The position numbers and the translations under genes were made by a program. 64,000 nucleotides of DNA, taken from assembly GCF_014646015.1 (NCBI RefSeq), contig NZ_BMMQ01000003.1, positions 248,001-312,000 of the forward strand, in the 5' to 3' direction. This document shows positions 17,945 to 26,229 of the stretch, in pieces; within the stretch, counting starts at the first letter, position 1, and each line of letters begins with the position of its first letter. The notes beneath the pieces are model-generated. The model was not told the origin of the DNA. It did not search any database and saw only the letters and a list, made by a program, of their open reading frames with translations. This DNA comes from Microbacterium nanhaiense. Lineage in GTDB: Bacteria > Actinomycetota > Actinomycetes > Actinomycetales > Microbacteriaceae.

Positions 17945-18432
17945 ACGAGCGACGCTTTCTGCGCCTCGAGCCACTCGGCGACGACCTCGGCGCGCTCGTC
18001 GAAGCGTGCCGTCGGGAACGCGAGGCCTCGCGTGGGCACGCTCGCACCCAGTTCCACGAGCAGCGGCCGAAGGGTGTGCTCGACCGCGAGCGCGTGCGCG
18101 GGGGAGCCGATCGTGAAGACCGGGATCGCCGTGACGCCCGCAAGGCCGTTCGTGCCGTAGCGATCGAGGAACGCCTTCAGCAGCCCCGTGTAGCTCGCCT
18201 TGTACGTCGGGGACGCGATGACGAGGATCCCGGGGCGGGCCACGCGCTCGAGGAGCGCCTCGACTTCAGCGGAGGGGAAATCGAAGACCCGCTTCGCGAC
18301 GTCCGCGAGGTCGATCGTTTCGTCGCGCTGCGCCCCCGTGACCGCGGCGAGCTGGTCCGCGACCTCCTCTGCGACGGCGAGGGTGCGGGAGGCGGGCTGC
18401 GGGTTGCCGACGAGGGTCGTGATCGTGGTCAT
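17941..18432 (-). CDS. NADPH-dependent FMN reductase family protein
   Basis: Flavodoxin-like reductase that would reduce FMN with NAD(P)H, 163 residues. ATG 18432 (MTTITTLVGNPQPAS) was chosen because the first strand and the phosphate loop GNPQPASRT start there. ASPTYKASYTGLLKAFLDRYG is the classic FMN-binding and dimerisation stretch. The protein is slightly short for the family but complete. Its stop (CTA on the plus strand, 17941-17943) overlaps the stop of the convergent monooxygenase gene by two bases. Confidence 0.9.
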   Translation of the reverse strand: MTTITTLVGNPQPASRTLAVAEEVADQLAAVTGAQRDETIDLADVAKRVFDFPSAEVEALLERVARPGILVIASPTYKASYTGLLKAFLDRYGTNGLAGVTAIPVFTIGSPAHALAVEHTLRPLLVELGASVPTRGLAFPTARFDERAEVVAEWLEAQKASLV

Positions 18433-18495
18433 GCGGCCACTCTGCCACGGCGACGGATGGCCGCGCATCGTCGGAGACGTTCTATGACGCACGCG

Positions 18496-18531
18496 AGAGG
18501 GGCACGGGATCCGCGGATCCCGTTCCCCTCT
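18496..18531 (-). terminator. Terminator of the mannitol PTS operon
   Basis: AGAGGGG and CCCCTCT outer arms, one mismatch, then ACGGGATCC/GGATCCCGT, giving a 17-bp stem with almost no loop (GC). It lies 11 bases after the mtlD stop, in the direction of the minus-strand operon. Confidence 0.75.
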
Positions 18532-18541
18532 CCGAGGTGCC

Positions 18542-19693
18542 CTATGCCGTGTGCCGCGCGACGACGTCGCGCACCGAGGCGTACAGCGGGTGATCGGCCG
18601 TGAGCCCCGTCACCTCGGCCGTGAAGGCGTCGGCGTCGAGGGAGGAGAGCTTCTCGCGCAACTCGACCGCCTGGGCGTCGTCGGCGTCATCGAATGCGAG
18701 GGCCGCGTCGATCGCCGTCAGCAGCCCCATGACACCGAGCCCGCGCTCGGCGGCCTCCGCCGCCGGGCCGATGAAGCGCTCGTGGCGGGAGAGCTTGCGG
18801 AGCGGCTGGCGGCCGACTCGCTGCACCGTGTCCGGCAGGGCCGGGTTCTTGAACCGACGCAGGATCGTCGCCCGGTACTCGGCGAGGTCCTCCTCGGCGA
18901 AGCCGTGCTTCGCGGCGAGGACGGCGCTCGTCTCGGCGATCGCCGCGGCGACCTGTCGCTCGACGACCGAGTCGGCCAGCGCGTCCGAGATCTTCTCGAT
19001 TCCGGCACGGGCACCGAGGTACGCCGTGGCGGCGTGGCCGGTGTTGACCGTGAACAGCTTGCGCTCGATGTACGGACCCAGCTCGTCGACGAAGTGCGCA
19101 CCGGGAATCGTCGGCAGATCGCCGCCGAAGGGGCCCTGCTCGATGGCCCATTCGAAGAACGGTTCGACGGTGACGTCGATGCCGGCGCCCTCGGGCTGCC
19201 CGGGCACGATCCGGTCGACGGCCGTGTTCGCGAACACGGCCCGCGTCGAGAGCGACTCCCATTTGCCGCCCGCGAGCGCCTCGATGTGACCGCGCAGCGT
19301 GTCCGTCGCGCCGATCGCGTTCTCGCAGGCCATGACCTTGACCGGGGTCGAGTCGGCGGAACGCTCGCGGAGGCCCGCGAGGATCGAGGGGGCCACGAAC
19401 TTCAGGACGGTGGGGCCCACGGCACAGGTCACCACATCGGCGGCCGCGACGGCCGCCGCGACGGCGTCCGGATCCTCGGCGCTGTTGATCGCCGAGAAGC
19501 CCGTCACCGTCACGTCGCGTCCGCCGTCGCCGACCTCGTGCACCACGTAGCTGTCGGCGGCGTTCAGCGCATCGACGAGGGGCGCCGCCACGTCCGAGAA
19601 CGTGATCTCGTATCCGCCCTCGTGTAGGAGCGCGCCGACGAAACCGCGGCCGATGTTGCCGGCGCCGAAGTGGACGGCCTTCTTCACCGTCAT
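18542..19693 (-). CDS. mtlD: Mannitol-1-phosphate 5-dehydrogenase
   Basis: Oxidises mannitol-1-phosphate, the product of the mannitol PTS, to fructose-6-phosphate with NAD; 383 residues. The N-terminal nucleotide-binding motif HFGAGNIGRGFVG is at about 8-20. ACENAIGATD and VNTGHAATAYLG are family motifs, and the lysine-containing catalytic region follows NTGHA. The start ATG 19693 overlaps the mtlA stop by 4 bases, so expression is coupled to the permease. Last gene of the operon. Confidence 0.96.
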   Translation of the reverse strand: MTVKKAVHFGAGNIGRGFVGALLHEGGYEITFSDVAAPLVDALNAADSYVVHEVGDGGRDVTVTGFSAINSAEDPDAVAAAVAAADVVTCAVGPTVLKFVAPSILAGLRERSADSTPVKVMACENAIGATDTLRGHIEALAGGKWESLSTRAVFANTAVDRIVPGQPEGAGIDVTVEPFFEWAIEQGPFGGDLPTIPGAHFVDELGPYIERKLFTVNTGHAATAYLGARAGIEKISDALADSVVERQVAAAIAETSAVLAAKHGFAEEDLAEYRATILRRFKNPALPDTVQRVGRQPLRKLSRHERFIGPAAEAAERGLGVMGLLTAIDAALAFDDADDAQAVELREKLSSLDADAFTAEVTGLTADHPLYASVRDVVARHTA

Positions 19694-21750
19694 GCGAGGC
19701 CACCCTTCAGCAGGGCGTAGAGCTCGTCCGGGGTCTCCGCGGCCTTCAGACGGGCGACGGTGTCGTCATCGCCGAACTGGATCGCGACCGACTGCAGGAT
19801 CTCGAGGTGGGCGTCGCCCTTACCGGCGATGCCCACGACGAAGGTCGCGACGTCGCCGTCGCCCCACTCGACACCGCCGTCGTAGCGGATCACGGCGAGG
19901 GCGGAGCCGAGAACGGCGTCCTTCGCCGCGTCGGTGCCGTGCGGGATCGCCAGACCATTGCCCATATAGGTCGAGACGGTCTCCTCGCGGGCCTTCATGG
20001 CCTCGAGGTAGTCGCCCGTGACGGCGCCGGCCGCCTCGAGGATCCCGGCGGCCTCGCGCAGGGCCTCGTCGCGCGTGGCGGATCCGGCGTGGATCCGCAC
20101 GTTGTCGCGGGTGAGGACCTCGGGGGTCGCGCCCTCGGGGGCTTCGCCTTCCGCCGTCGCCGTCGACGTCGCCGGATCCGGCTTCGCGCCGAAGTCGATG
20201 GCGGGAGCGTCGTGCGTCGCCGTCTCCTCGGCGGCGGCCTCCTCCGCGGATCCGTTCTGCTGCGCGAGGAGCAGGGCGACGACCTCGTCGTACTCGGGGG
20301 CGTTCATGAAACCGCCGACCGAGACGTGCAGCGCGTTCGGCTCCTTCATGCGGGCGCGCTCGGTCAGCTGCGCCTGGGTGACGACGAGATCGGCCGTACC
20401 GTCGAGGTTGGCGATGGCCTTGTTCGTCACGGTGACGCCCTCGATGCCCGCCTGCTGCACCTTCTTGCGGAGAACGCCCGCTCCCATAGCCGACGATCCC
20501 ATGCCGGCGTCGCACGCGAAGATCACGTTCTGAATCGTCTGGGTCGCCGTCGCGGCACCCGCGCCGGCGAGGCCGCCGAGGACCGACGACGCCTTGCCCT
20601 TGTTCCGTTCCGTCTGAGCGACCGCGGCGGCGAGCTTGTCCTCGCCGGCCGCATCGGCCGCGAGGTCGCGCTTACGGCTCGCCAGCAGGAACAGCGTCGA
20701 CACGACGAAGGTCACTGCGGCCGAGATGAGGACCGACAGGATGACGCCGAGGTGGCTGCCCGGGGCCGTCTGGATGAGCACCGCGAAGATCGAGCCCGGC
20801 GATGCGGGCGCGACGAGGCCGGAGTCGAAGATGAGGTTCGTCGCGACGCCGGACGCCCCGCCGAGGACCAGGGCGACGAGCAGGACCGGCTTGGCGAGCA
20901 CGTAGGGGAAGTAGATCTCGTGGATACCGCCGAGGAACTGGATGAGGAAGGCACCGGGCGCGGTCGCGCGCGCCGCGCCGACGCCGAACACCGTTAGGGC
21001 GAGCAGCAGACCGGCCCCCGGGCCGGGGTTCGCCTCGACGAGGTAGAGCAGGCTGTGCCCGATTTCGGTCGACTGCTCGCCGCCGATGGGCGTGAACACG
21101 CCGTGGTTGATCGCGTTGTTGAGGAACAGCACCTTGGCGGGCTCGACGATGACGCTCGCGAGGGGGATGAGCCCGGTGTCGACGAGCCACCCCACGGCCT
21201 TGCCGAGCACGTCGGTGAGACCCTTCACCAGCGGTGCGAGCCAGTAGTAGGCCGCGAGCCCGGTGAAGAAGCCGACGAATCCGGCCGAGAAGTTGTTGAC
21301 GAGCATCTCGAAGCCGGCCTTGATCTTGCCGTCCCACAGCTTCTCGACCATCTTCAGCACCCAGGCGGCACCCGGGCCGGCGATCATCGCACCGATGAAC
21401 ATGATCGTGCCCGCGGCGCCGACGATGACGCCCATCGTGGCGACGGCGCCCACGACGCCACCGCGGTGGCCGTATACGACGTTTCCGCCGGTGAAAGCGA
21501 TCAGCAGCGGCAGCAGGTACTGGATGGTCGGGTCGACGATTGCGGCGAGGCCCTCGGATCCGCTCCAGCGGAGCGCCTCGACGGGCCCTTCGACGCCGAG
21601 CCATCCGGTCGGGATGAAGAGGGCCGTGAGCAGACCCCACGCGATGAACGCTGCGATGTTCGGCATGATCATGCCGGACAGGAAGGTGCCGAACTTCTGT
21701 ACCCCGGTGCGGAGACCGCCCGGCGCCTTCGCGGATGTTTCGGTAGACAT
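19690..21750 (-). CDS. mtlA: Mannitol PTS permease EIICBA
   Basis: Imports and phosphorylates mannitol, 686 residues. Residues 1 to about 340 are the membrane EIIC domain, with motifs GGNVVYGHRGGVVGAVATMGVI and FLGGIHEIYFPYVL. A linker leads to EIIB, where NVIFACDAGMGSSAMGA holds the phosphorylated Cys (near 410). A long Ala/Glu-rich linker (roughly 495-540) joins the EIIA domain, whose active His is in NGLAIPHGTD. All three domains are fused, as in E. coli MtlA. It lies between ptsI and mtlD and shares 4 bases with mtlD. Confidence 0.97.
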   Translation of the reverse strand: MSTETSAKAPGGLRTGVQKFGTFLSGMIMPNIAAFIAWGLLTALFIPTGWLGVEGPVEALRWSGSEGLAAIVDPTIQYLLPLLIAFTGGNVVYGHRGGVVGAVATMGVIVGAAGTIMFIGAMIAGPGAAWVLKMVEKLWDGKIKAGFEMLVNNFSAGFVGFFTGLAAYYWLAPLVKGLTDVLGKAVGWLVDTGLIPLASVIVEPAKVLFLNNAINHGVFTPIGGEQSTEIGHSLLYLVEANPGPGAGLLLALTVFGVGAARATAPGAFLIQFLGGIHEIYFPYVLAKPVLLVALVLGGASGVATNLIFDSGLVAPASPGSIFAVLIQTAPGSHLGVILSVLISAAVTFVVSTLFLLASRKRDLAADAAGEDKLAAAVAQTERNKGKASSVLGGLAGAGAATATQTIQNVIFACDAGMGSSAMGAGVLRKKVQQAGIEGVTVTNKAIANLDGTADLVVTQAQLTERARMKEPNALHVSVGGFMNAPEYDEVVALLLAQQNGSAEEAAAEETATHDAPAIDFGAKPDPATSTATAEGEAPEGATPEVLTRDNVRIHAGSATRDEALREAAGILEAAGAVTGDYLEAMKAREETVSTYMGNGLAIPHGTDAAKDAVLGSALAVIRYDGGVEWGDGDVATFVVGIAGKGDAHLEILQSVAIQFGDDDTVARLKAAETPDELYALLKGGLA

Positions 21751-21771
21751 GATGATTCCTTGGAGGGGGAG

Positions 21772-23421
21772 TTAGGCGGCCGCGCGCGCGGCGGTCTTCG
21801 CCTGGTCGGCGTTACCGGTGGCGAGGGCCGCGGCGGCGATGCGCTGCGCGTCCTCGAGGGTGTGCTTCTTCAGCTCCGCGCGGACATCCGCGAGGGCCGA
21901 CGGCGACATCGAGAGCGTGTTCACGCCGAGGCCGACGAGAACGACGGCGAGGAGCGGATCCGCGGCGGCCTCGCCGCAGACGCCGACCGGCTTGCCGTTG
22001 GCCTTGCCGCCGTCGGCGACCATCTGGATGAGACGGAGCGCGGCGGGGTGCCACGGGCTCTGCAGGTGGGCGACGGATCCGAGCAGGCGATCGGCCGCCA
22101 TCGTGTACTGCACGAGGTCGTTCGTGCCGATCGACGCGAAGTCCGCCGACTTCAGGATCTCGGTCGCGAGGATCGCGGCCGAGGGCACCTCGACCATGAC
22201 GCCGGTCGTCTTCAGGCCCAGTTCCTTCGCGAGCGACGTGAAGTACTCGGTCTCGTCGACCGTGGCGATCATGGGAGCCATGACCCACAGCTCGGCGTTC
22301 GTCTCGGCGTCGGCCTGGGCGAGCGCGGTGAGCTGGTCGCGGAGAATGTTCTCGCGGTGGGCGAGGGCACGGATGCCCCGGCGCCCGAGCGCGGGGTTCT
22401 CCTCGCTGTCGTCCGTGAGGAAGGGGAGCGGCTTGTCCGCGCCCGCGTCGAGCGCGCGGACGACGACCTTCTTGCCCTCGAACGCCGTCAGCAACTCCAC
22501 GTAGCTGGCCTTCTGACTCTCGACGGACGGCGCCTCGTCGCTCGAGAGGAACAGGAACTCGGTGCGGAACAGGCCGACGCCCTCCGCGCCGAGCGCGATC
22601 GCGTCGGCGGCGCCGGCGGGGGATCCGAGGTTCGCGAGGAGCGGCACGGACGTACCGTCCGCGAGCGCGCCCGGCGTGATGGGGGCGCTCTGCGCGGCGG
22701 CGCGGTCGGCGGCGCGCTGCGCGGCCTCCGTGAGCTGCTCGTCAGTCGGATCCACGATCACCAGGTCCTGCGAGGCGTCGACGATGACCATCTGGCCCTC
22801 GGCGAGCTCGATCTCGCCCGTGCCGACGACCGCGACGATCCCCTTCTCGCGCGCGAGGATCGCGGTGTGCGAGGTCGGGCCGCCGTCGGTCGTGACGACC
22901 GCGAGCACCTGGTTGAGGTCGAGCAGGGCGGTGTCGGCGGGGGCGAGATCGGGCGCGACGAGCACGAAGGGGTGGCCGGGCTCGGGAACACCGGGCGCCG
23001 ACACACCGCGCAGCTGCGCGATGATGCGCTGGGCGACGTCCGCGAGGTCGGCCGCGCGCTCACCCAGGTAGCCGCCGAGCTCCTTGAGCTGTTCCGCGAA
23101 CTCGTGGAACGAGGTGTAGACCGCGTATTCGCCGGTCGAGCCCTCATCGATCTTGCCGTGCACGAGCTCTTCGAGCGTCGGGTCCTCGGCCATCATGGCC
23201 TGGGCCTCGAGCACGTCCTGCGCGGATCCGCCCGCGCGTTCGCCGCGGGCGTTCAGCTCGGCGGCAACGGCCGAAACCGCGGCAGCGACAGCGGTCTTCT
23301 CTTCTTCCGGCGTGCGCGACGACGGGGCAGAGGTGGGGGCCTCGAGCGCCGACGCCATGATGGCGACGGGGCCCTGGGCGATACCCGAACCGATGCCGGT
23401 GCCGCGGATCTCGGCGGTCAC
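21772..23421 (-). CDS. ptsI: PTS enzyme I
   Basis: Phosphoenolpyruvate-protein phosphotransferase, first step of all PTS transport; 549 residues, slightly shorter than the usual 570. The start is GTG 23421, 2 bases after the HPr stop. The phosphorylated His is His185 in GGPTSHTAILAREKG. The PEP-binding domain shows RALDAGADKPLPFL, NPALGRRGIRA, MVEVPSAA and SIGTNDLVQYTMAADR, and the C-terminal Cys motif GVCGEAAADP. The Ala-rich tail is longer than in enteric enzymes. Position inside a mannitol operon suggests induction along with it. Confidence 0.96.
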   Translation of the reverse strand: MTAEIRGTGIGSGIAQGPVAIMASALEAPTSAPSSRTPEEEKTAVAAAVSAVAAELNARGERAGGSAQDVLEAQAMMAEDPTLEELVHGKIDEGSTGEYAVYTSFHEFAEQLKELGGYLGERAADLADVAQRIIAQLRGVSAPGVPEPGHPFVLVAPDLAPADTALLDLNQVLAVVTTDGGPTSHTAILAREKGIVAVVGTGEIELAEGQMVIVDASQDLVIVDPTDEQLTEAAQRAADRAAAQSAPITPGALADGTSVPLLANLGSPAGAADAIALGAEGVGLFRTEFLFLSSDEAPSVESQKASYVELLTAFEGKKVVVRALDAGADKPLPFLTDDSEENPALGRRGIRALAHRENILRDQLTALAQADAETNAELWVMAPMIATVDETEYFTSLAKELGLKTTGVMVEVPSAAILATEILKSADFASIGTNDLVQYTMAADRLLGSVAHLQSPWHPAALRLIQMVADGGKANGKPVGVCGEAAADPLLAVVLVGLGVNTLSMSPSALADVRAELKKHTLEDAQRIAAAALATGNADQAKTAARAAA

Positions 23422-23423
23422 GA

Positions 23424-23690
23424 TCAGGCGTCCTGGTCGGTCTCGAGCATGGTGGCGAGCTCGTCGAGCACGCCCTCGGCGTTGTCGCCCTCGACCGTGA
23501 GGGTCACGACGTCGCCCGTGTTCGCGCCGAGCGAGATGACACCGAGGATGCTCGCGGCGTTCACGGCCTTGCCGTCGCCCTTGGCGATGGTGACGGTAGC
23601 GCCGGAGTTCTTCGCGGCCTCGCTGAAGAGCTTGGCGGGACGAGCGTGCAGGCCGTGCGAGCTGGCGATGGTGACGGTACGAGTGGCCAT
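23424..23690 (-). CDS. ptsH: HPr phosphocarrier (internal start within the IIB-HPr frame)
   Basis: Carries phosphate from enzyme I to the sugar-specific EIIA domains; 88 residues, the normal HPr length. The active His is His15 in SSHGLHARPAK. NAASILGVISLGA holds a Ser at 47 in the place of the regulatory Ser46 of Firmicutes HPr, although actinobacteria usually lack the HPr kinase. GAAAGGA lies 7-13 bases upstream of ATG 23690, a good ribosome-binding site, so a separate HPr is likely even though the frame continues upstream into an EIIB domain. Two bases separate it from ptsI. Confidence 0.93.
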   Translation of the reverse strand: MATRTVTIASSHGLHARPAKLFSEAAKNSGATVTIAKGDGKAVNAASILGVISLGANTGDVVTLTVEGDNAEGVLDELATMLETDQDA

Positions 23691-24029
23691 GGTGTGTTCC
23701 TTTCGAGGGGTGGACCCGGTGTGGATCCGCGCGACGAGATCGAGCGCGATCTCGAGGGCCTGGGTGCCCTCGCGATCCCGCGCGATATCGCCAGGGAGAA
23801 CTGCTACGGGAACGCCGTGCTCGCGCGCCTGCGCGTGCACGACAGACAAGGCGTCGCCCAGGTGAGCTCCGGCGAGGACCGCGTCGGCGGATCCCACCTG
23901 CTCGGCGAACGACGCCAGGGGTGAGGCAGAGAACGTTGCGTCGAATCCGATCGTCTTTGCGGCGCGCCGCATACGCGTCGCCACGAATGTGCTCGAGGCG
24001 CCCGCGCCACAGATCACGACGATCTTCAT
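23424..24029 (-). CDS. PTS lactose/cellobiose-type EIIB domain fused in frame to HPr
   Basis: A continuous frame of 201 residues. Residues 1 to about 105 resemble a lactose/cellobiose-type EIIB: MKIVVICGAGASSTFVATRM, with the phosphorylatable Cys at 7, then AVLAGAHLGD and an alpha/beta pattern. After the linker IHTGSTPRKEHT the complete HPr begins at MATRTVTIASSHGLHARPAK. There is no stop codon between the domains. ATG 24029 has AGAAGGAG upstream. An internal ribosome-binding site and ATG at 23690 probably also give free HPr, so the full protein may be a read-through product or a true fusion. No lactose-type EIIC or EIIA lies beside it, so what EIIB does is unclear. Confidence 0.72.
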   Translation of the reverse strand: MKIVVICGAGASSTFVATRMRRAAKTIGFDATFSASPLASFAEQVGSADAVLAGAHLGDALSVVHAQAREHGVPVAVLPGDIARDREGTQALEIALDLVARIHTGSTPRKEHTMATRTVTIASSHGLHARPAKLFSEAAKNSGATVTIAKGDGKAVNAASILGVISLGANTGDVVTLTVEGDNAEGVLDELATMLETDQDA

Positions 24030-24142
24030 CGACTCACGTCTCCTTCTCCGTCTCATCCTGGCCGGGTGCGGGCCCCGCCGCAATGGAGATCTCTTTCCGG
24101 GGTCCGCGGAAAACAGTGCACGAATGATGATTGACTGGAGGT

Positions 24143-26086
24143 GTGGCGCATAAACGACAGGCGAGGATGTTGGGGATCCTGGTGCGTCGCTCAGACTGGG
24201 TCACCGCGGGCTACCTCGCCGATCATCTCGGCGTGACGCCGCGTAGCGTGCGCAGCTACGTCACCGCCATCAACCAGCTCACGCCCGACGCGATCGAGTC
24301 CGGTCCGCTCGGCTACCGCGCCACACCGCGCGCGGCCGCGATCGAGATCGACGGACTGGATCCGGCGCGGGGCACGCCGCGCGAGCGGCTGCACACCCTC
24401 ATCCGTCGCCTGCTCGACTCCGACGAGGGCGTCGACGTGTTCGAGACCGCCCTGGAGATGCAGGTGTCGACCGGCACGGTCGAGGGCGACCTCCGCCGGA
24501 TCCGCGGCATGCTTCGCGGCACCGGGCTCGCCTATCGGCGCGAAGCGGCCGTGGTCTCGCTCGACGGATCCGAACTCGCGCGGCGCCGCTTCGTCGGTCG
24601 CGTCGTGAACGCCGAACTCGACGACGGTGCGCTCGACCCGTCCGCCGTTCGCCGCGCGGCGGAGCGAGTCGGCCTCGACGCCGACGCCTTCGCCGCCACG
24701 GGGCGCGACCTCGTCGCCGCCCTCTCGGAGCAGGGCTACCGCGTCAATGAGCTCGCCGCCGCCGACGTCGTTCTGCGCATCGCCATCGCCGCGGACCGCG
24801 TGGCGCACGGCTACTCGCTGGGGAGCAGCGCCGCAGAGCCGGGCGGGGAGAGCGAGACCGAGCACGAACGCGCGCGCGTCGCCGACCTCATCGGCGGCAT
24901 CGCGCTCGAACGCTTCGGCGTGACGCTCGGCGAGGGCGATACGCGGCACCTCGCCTCGCTCGCCCTCCTGTCGGTCGTGGATCCCGGATCCGCCGACCCG
25001 CGCGCGCCGCGACGCGCGGATCCGGCGATCGAGGCGGCCGTCGCGCGCGCCGTCGACGGGGTTGTGAGCGCCCACGGGGTGGCGCTCGCGCGCGGCGAAC
25101 TGGTCGCAAGGCTCGCGCTGCACGTGCAGAACTTCCTGCAGCGCGCAGAGGAGCAGCTCTTCTCGCGCAACCCGATGACGCGATCGCTGAAGGCGGCGTC
25201 TCCACTGGTCTTCGAGATGGCCGTCGCCGTCGCGAGCGACCTGTCGCGCGAACTCGGGGTGGAGTTCCCCGACGACGAGATCACCGATATCGCGATGCAC
25301 CTCGGCACGGCGATCGAGTCGGACGGCGACGCGCGTGCCCGCCTCACGGCGACGCTCGTGTGCCCCGGGATGGACGAGATGCGGCGACAGCTACGGGAGC
25401 GCCTCGAGAACGCCCTCGGCGGGGAGGTTTCCGTCACCGAGGTGTCCACCAGCTACGAGCCGGAGTGGGAGCGCTTCGCCACCGACCTCGTGCTCACGAC
25501 GATCGACCCGCCGGCGCACGTGCCGGGTTCCGACCGGATCGTCAGGATCCCGCCGTTCCTCTCCGAACGGGACGTGGCGCGGGTGGCGGACGCGGCGACG
25601 CGCGTGCGGCGGCAGCGGCGGCTCGCGCGCCTGCGTGCTGAGATCCAGAAGTGGTTCGTGCCGGGGGCGTTCATGCGCGACGTCCCGGCGTCCGCGCCGG
25701 CCGAGGTGATCCGCGCCCTGGGTGGAGCGCTCCGCGCCGAGGGGATCATCGACGACGCCTACATCGACAGCGCCCTCGAGCGCGAGCGGGTGAGTTCGAC
25801 GGCGTTCACGGAATCGCTCGCGGTGCCTCACGCGATGACGATGTCGGCGGAGCGCACGGCGATCGCCGTGGCGATCAGTGAGCACGGCATCGACTGGCAC
25901 GGCGACCGCGTGCGGGTGGTCGCCTTCGTGGCGTTCAGCGAGTCGGATCGCTCGGCCTTCCAGACCGTCTTCGAGCAGCTGATCGACGTCTTCGCGGACC
26001 CGGAGAACGCCCGTCGCGTCGCGCGCCGCGCGACCGACCTCCCGACCTTCCTCACCGAACTCGCCGCCCTAATCGACGAGGGCTAA
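24143..26086 (+). CDS. PRD-containing transcriptional regulator with EIIA domain (MtlR-like)
   Basis: Probable PTS-controlled activator of the divergent mannitol operon, about 647 residues. Domains in order: an N-terminal winged helix (LGILVRRSDWVTAGYLADHLGVTPRSVRSYV), a second HTH region near 90-140, two PTS regulation domains (the second around DEITDIAMHLG with its conserved His), an EIIB-like segment, and a C-terminal EIIA-type domain with the likely phospho-His in FTESLAVPHAMTM. Phosphorylation by HPr and EII proteins would set its activity. The start is uncertain: TTG 24131, GTG 24143 (GGAGG ends one base before it) and ATG 24167 are all in frame. Confidence 0.87.
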   Translation: MAHKRQARMLGILVRRSDWVTAGYLADHLGVTPRSVRSYVTAINQLTPDAIESGPLGYRATPRAAAIEIDGLDPARGTPRERLHTLIRRLLDSDEGVDVFETALEMQVSTGTVEGDLRRIRGMLRGTGLAYRREAAVVSLDGSELARRRFVGRVVNAELDDGALDPSAVRRAAERVGLDADAFAATGRDLVAALSEQGYRVNELAAADVVLRIAIAADRVAHGYSLGSSAAEPGGESETEHERARVADLIGGIALERFGVTLGEGDTRHLASLALLSVVDPGSADPRAPRRADPAIEAAVARAVDGVVSAHGVALARGELVARLALHVQNFLQRAEEQLFSRNPMTRSLKAASPLVFEMAVAVASDLSRELGVEFPDDEITDIAMHLGTAIESDGDARARLTATLVCPGMDEMRRQLRERLENALGGEVSVTEVSTSYEPEWERFATDLVLTTIDPPAHVPGSDRIVRIPPFLSERDVARVADAATRVRRQRRLARLRAEIQKWFVPGAFMRDVPASAPAEVIRALGGALRAEGIIDDAYIDSALERERVSSTAFTESLAVPHAMTMSAERTAIAVAISEHGIDWHGDRVRVVAFVAFSESDRSAFQTVFEQLIDVFADPENARRVARRATDLPTFLTELAALIDEG

Positions 26087-26097
26087 CCCGCCCGCGC

Positions 26098-26199
26098 ACC
26101 CTTCTTCCCCCCACCCTTCTTCCCCCACCCGTTCATATGACACCTTTAGGTACTTGAGCGCGCCGGGACTGGGGATAAGTGTCATTTGAACGGTGGGGG
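26098..26199. repeat. Tandem ACCCTTCTTCCCCC repeat followed by a long-armed palindrome (element B)
   Basis: Between the convergent ends of the regulator and the phosphosugar mutase gene. ACCCTTCTTCCCCC occurs at 26098 and 26113 (period 15). Then comes an inverted pair: CCCACCCGTTCATATGACAC (within 26122-26143) and GTGTCATTTGAACGGTGGGG (26179-26199), differing by one inserted base and one mismatch. The 35-nt centre contains GGCGCGC-like symmetry. It is AT-richer than its surroundings. It may end both transcripts, but the centre is too long for an ordinary terminator. Confidence 0.6.
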
Positions 26200-26229
26200 T
26201 GTGCGCGAGGGAGGCACGTTCTGCGGGGA

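Noticed and set aside
18506..18521. GGATCCGCGGATCC as a regulator site
   Set aside because: It is the tip of the mtl terminator stem and reflects the general excess of GGATCC.
21055..23865. Open frame of 936 codons on the plus strand opposite mtlA and ptsI
   Set aside because: Compositional shadow of real genes; no recognisable domain.
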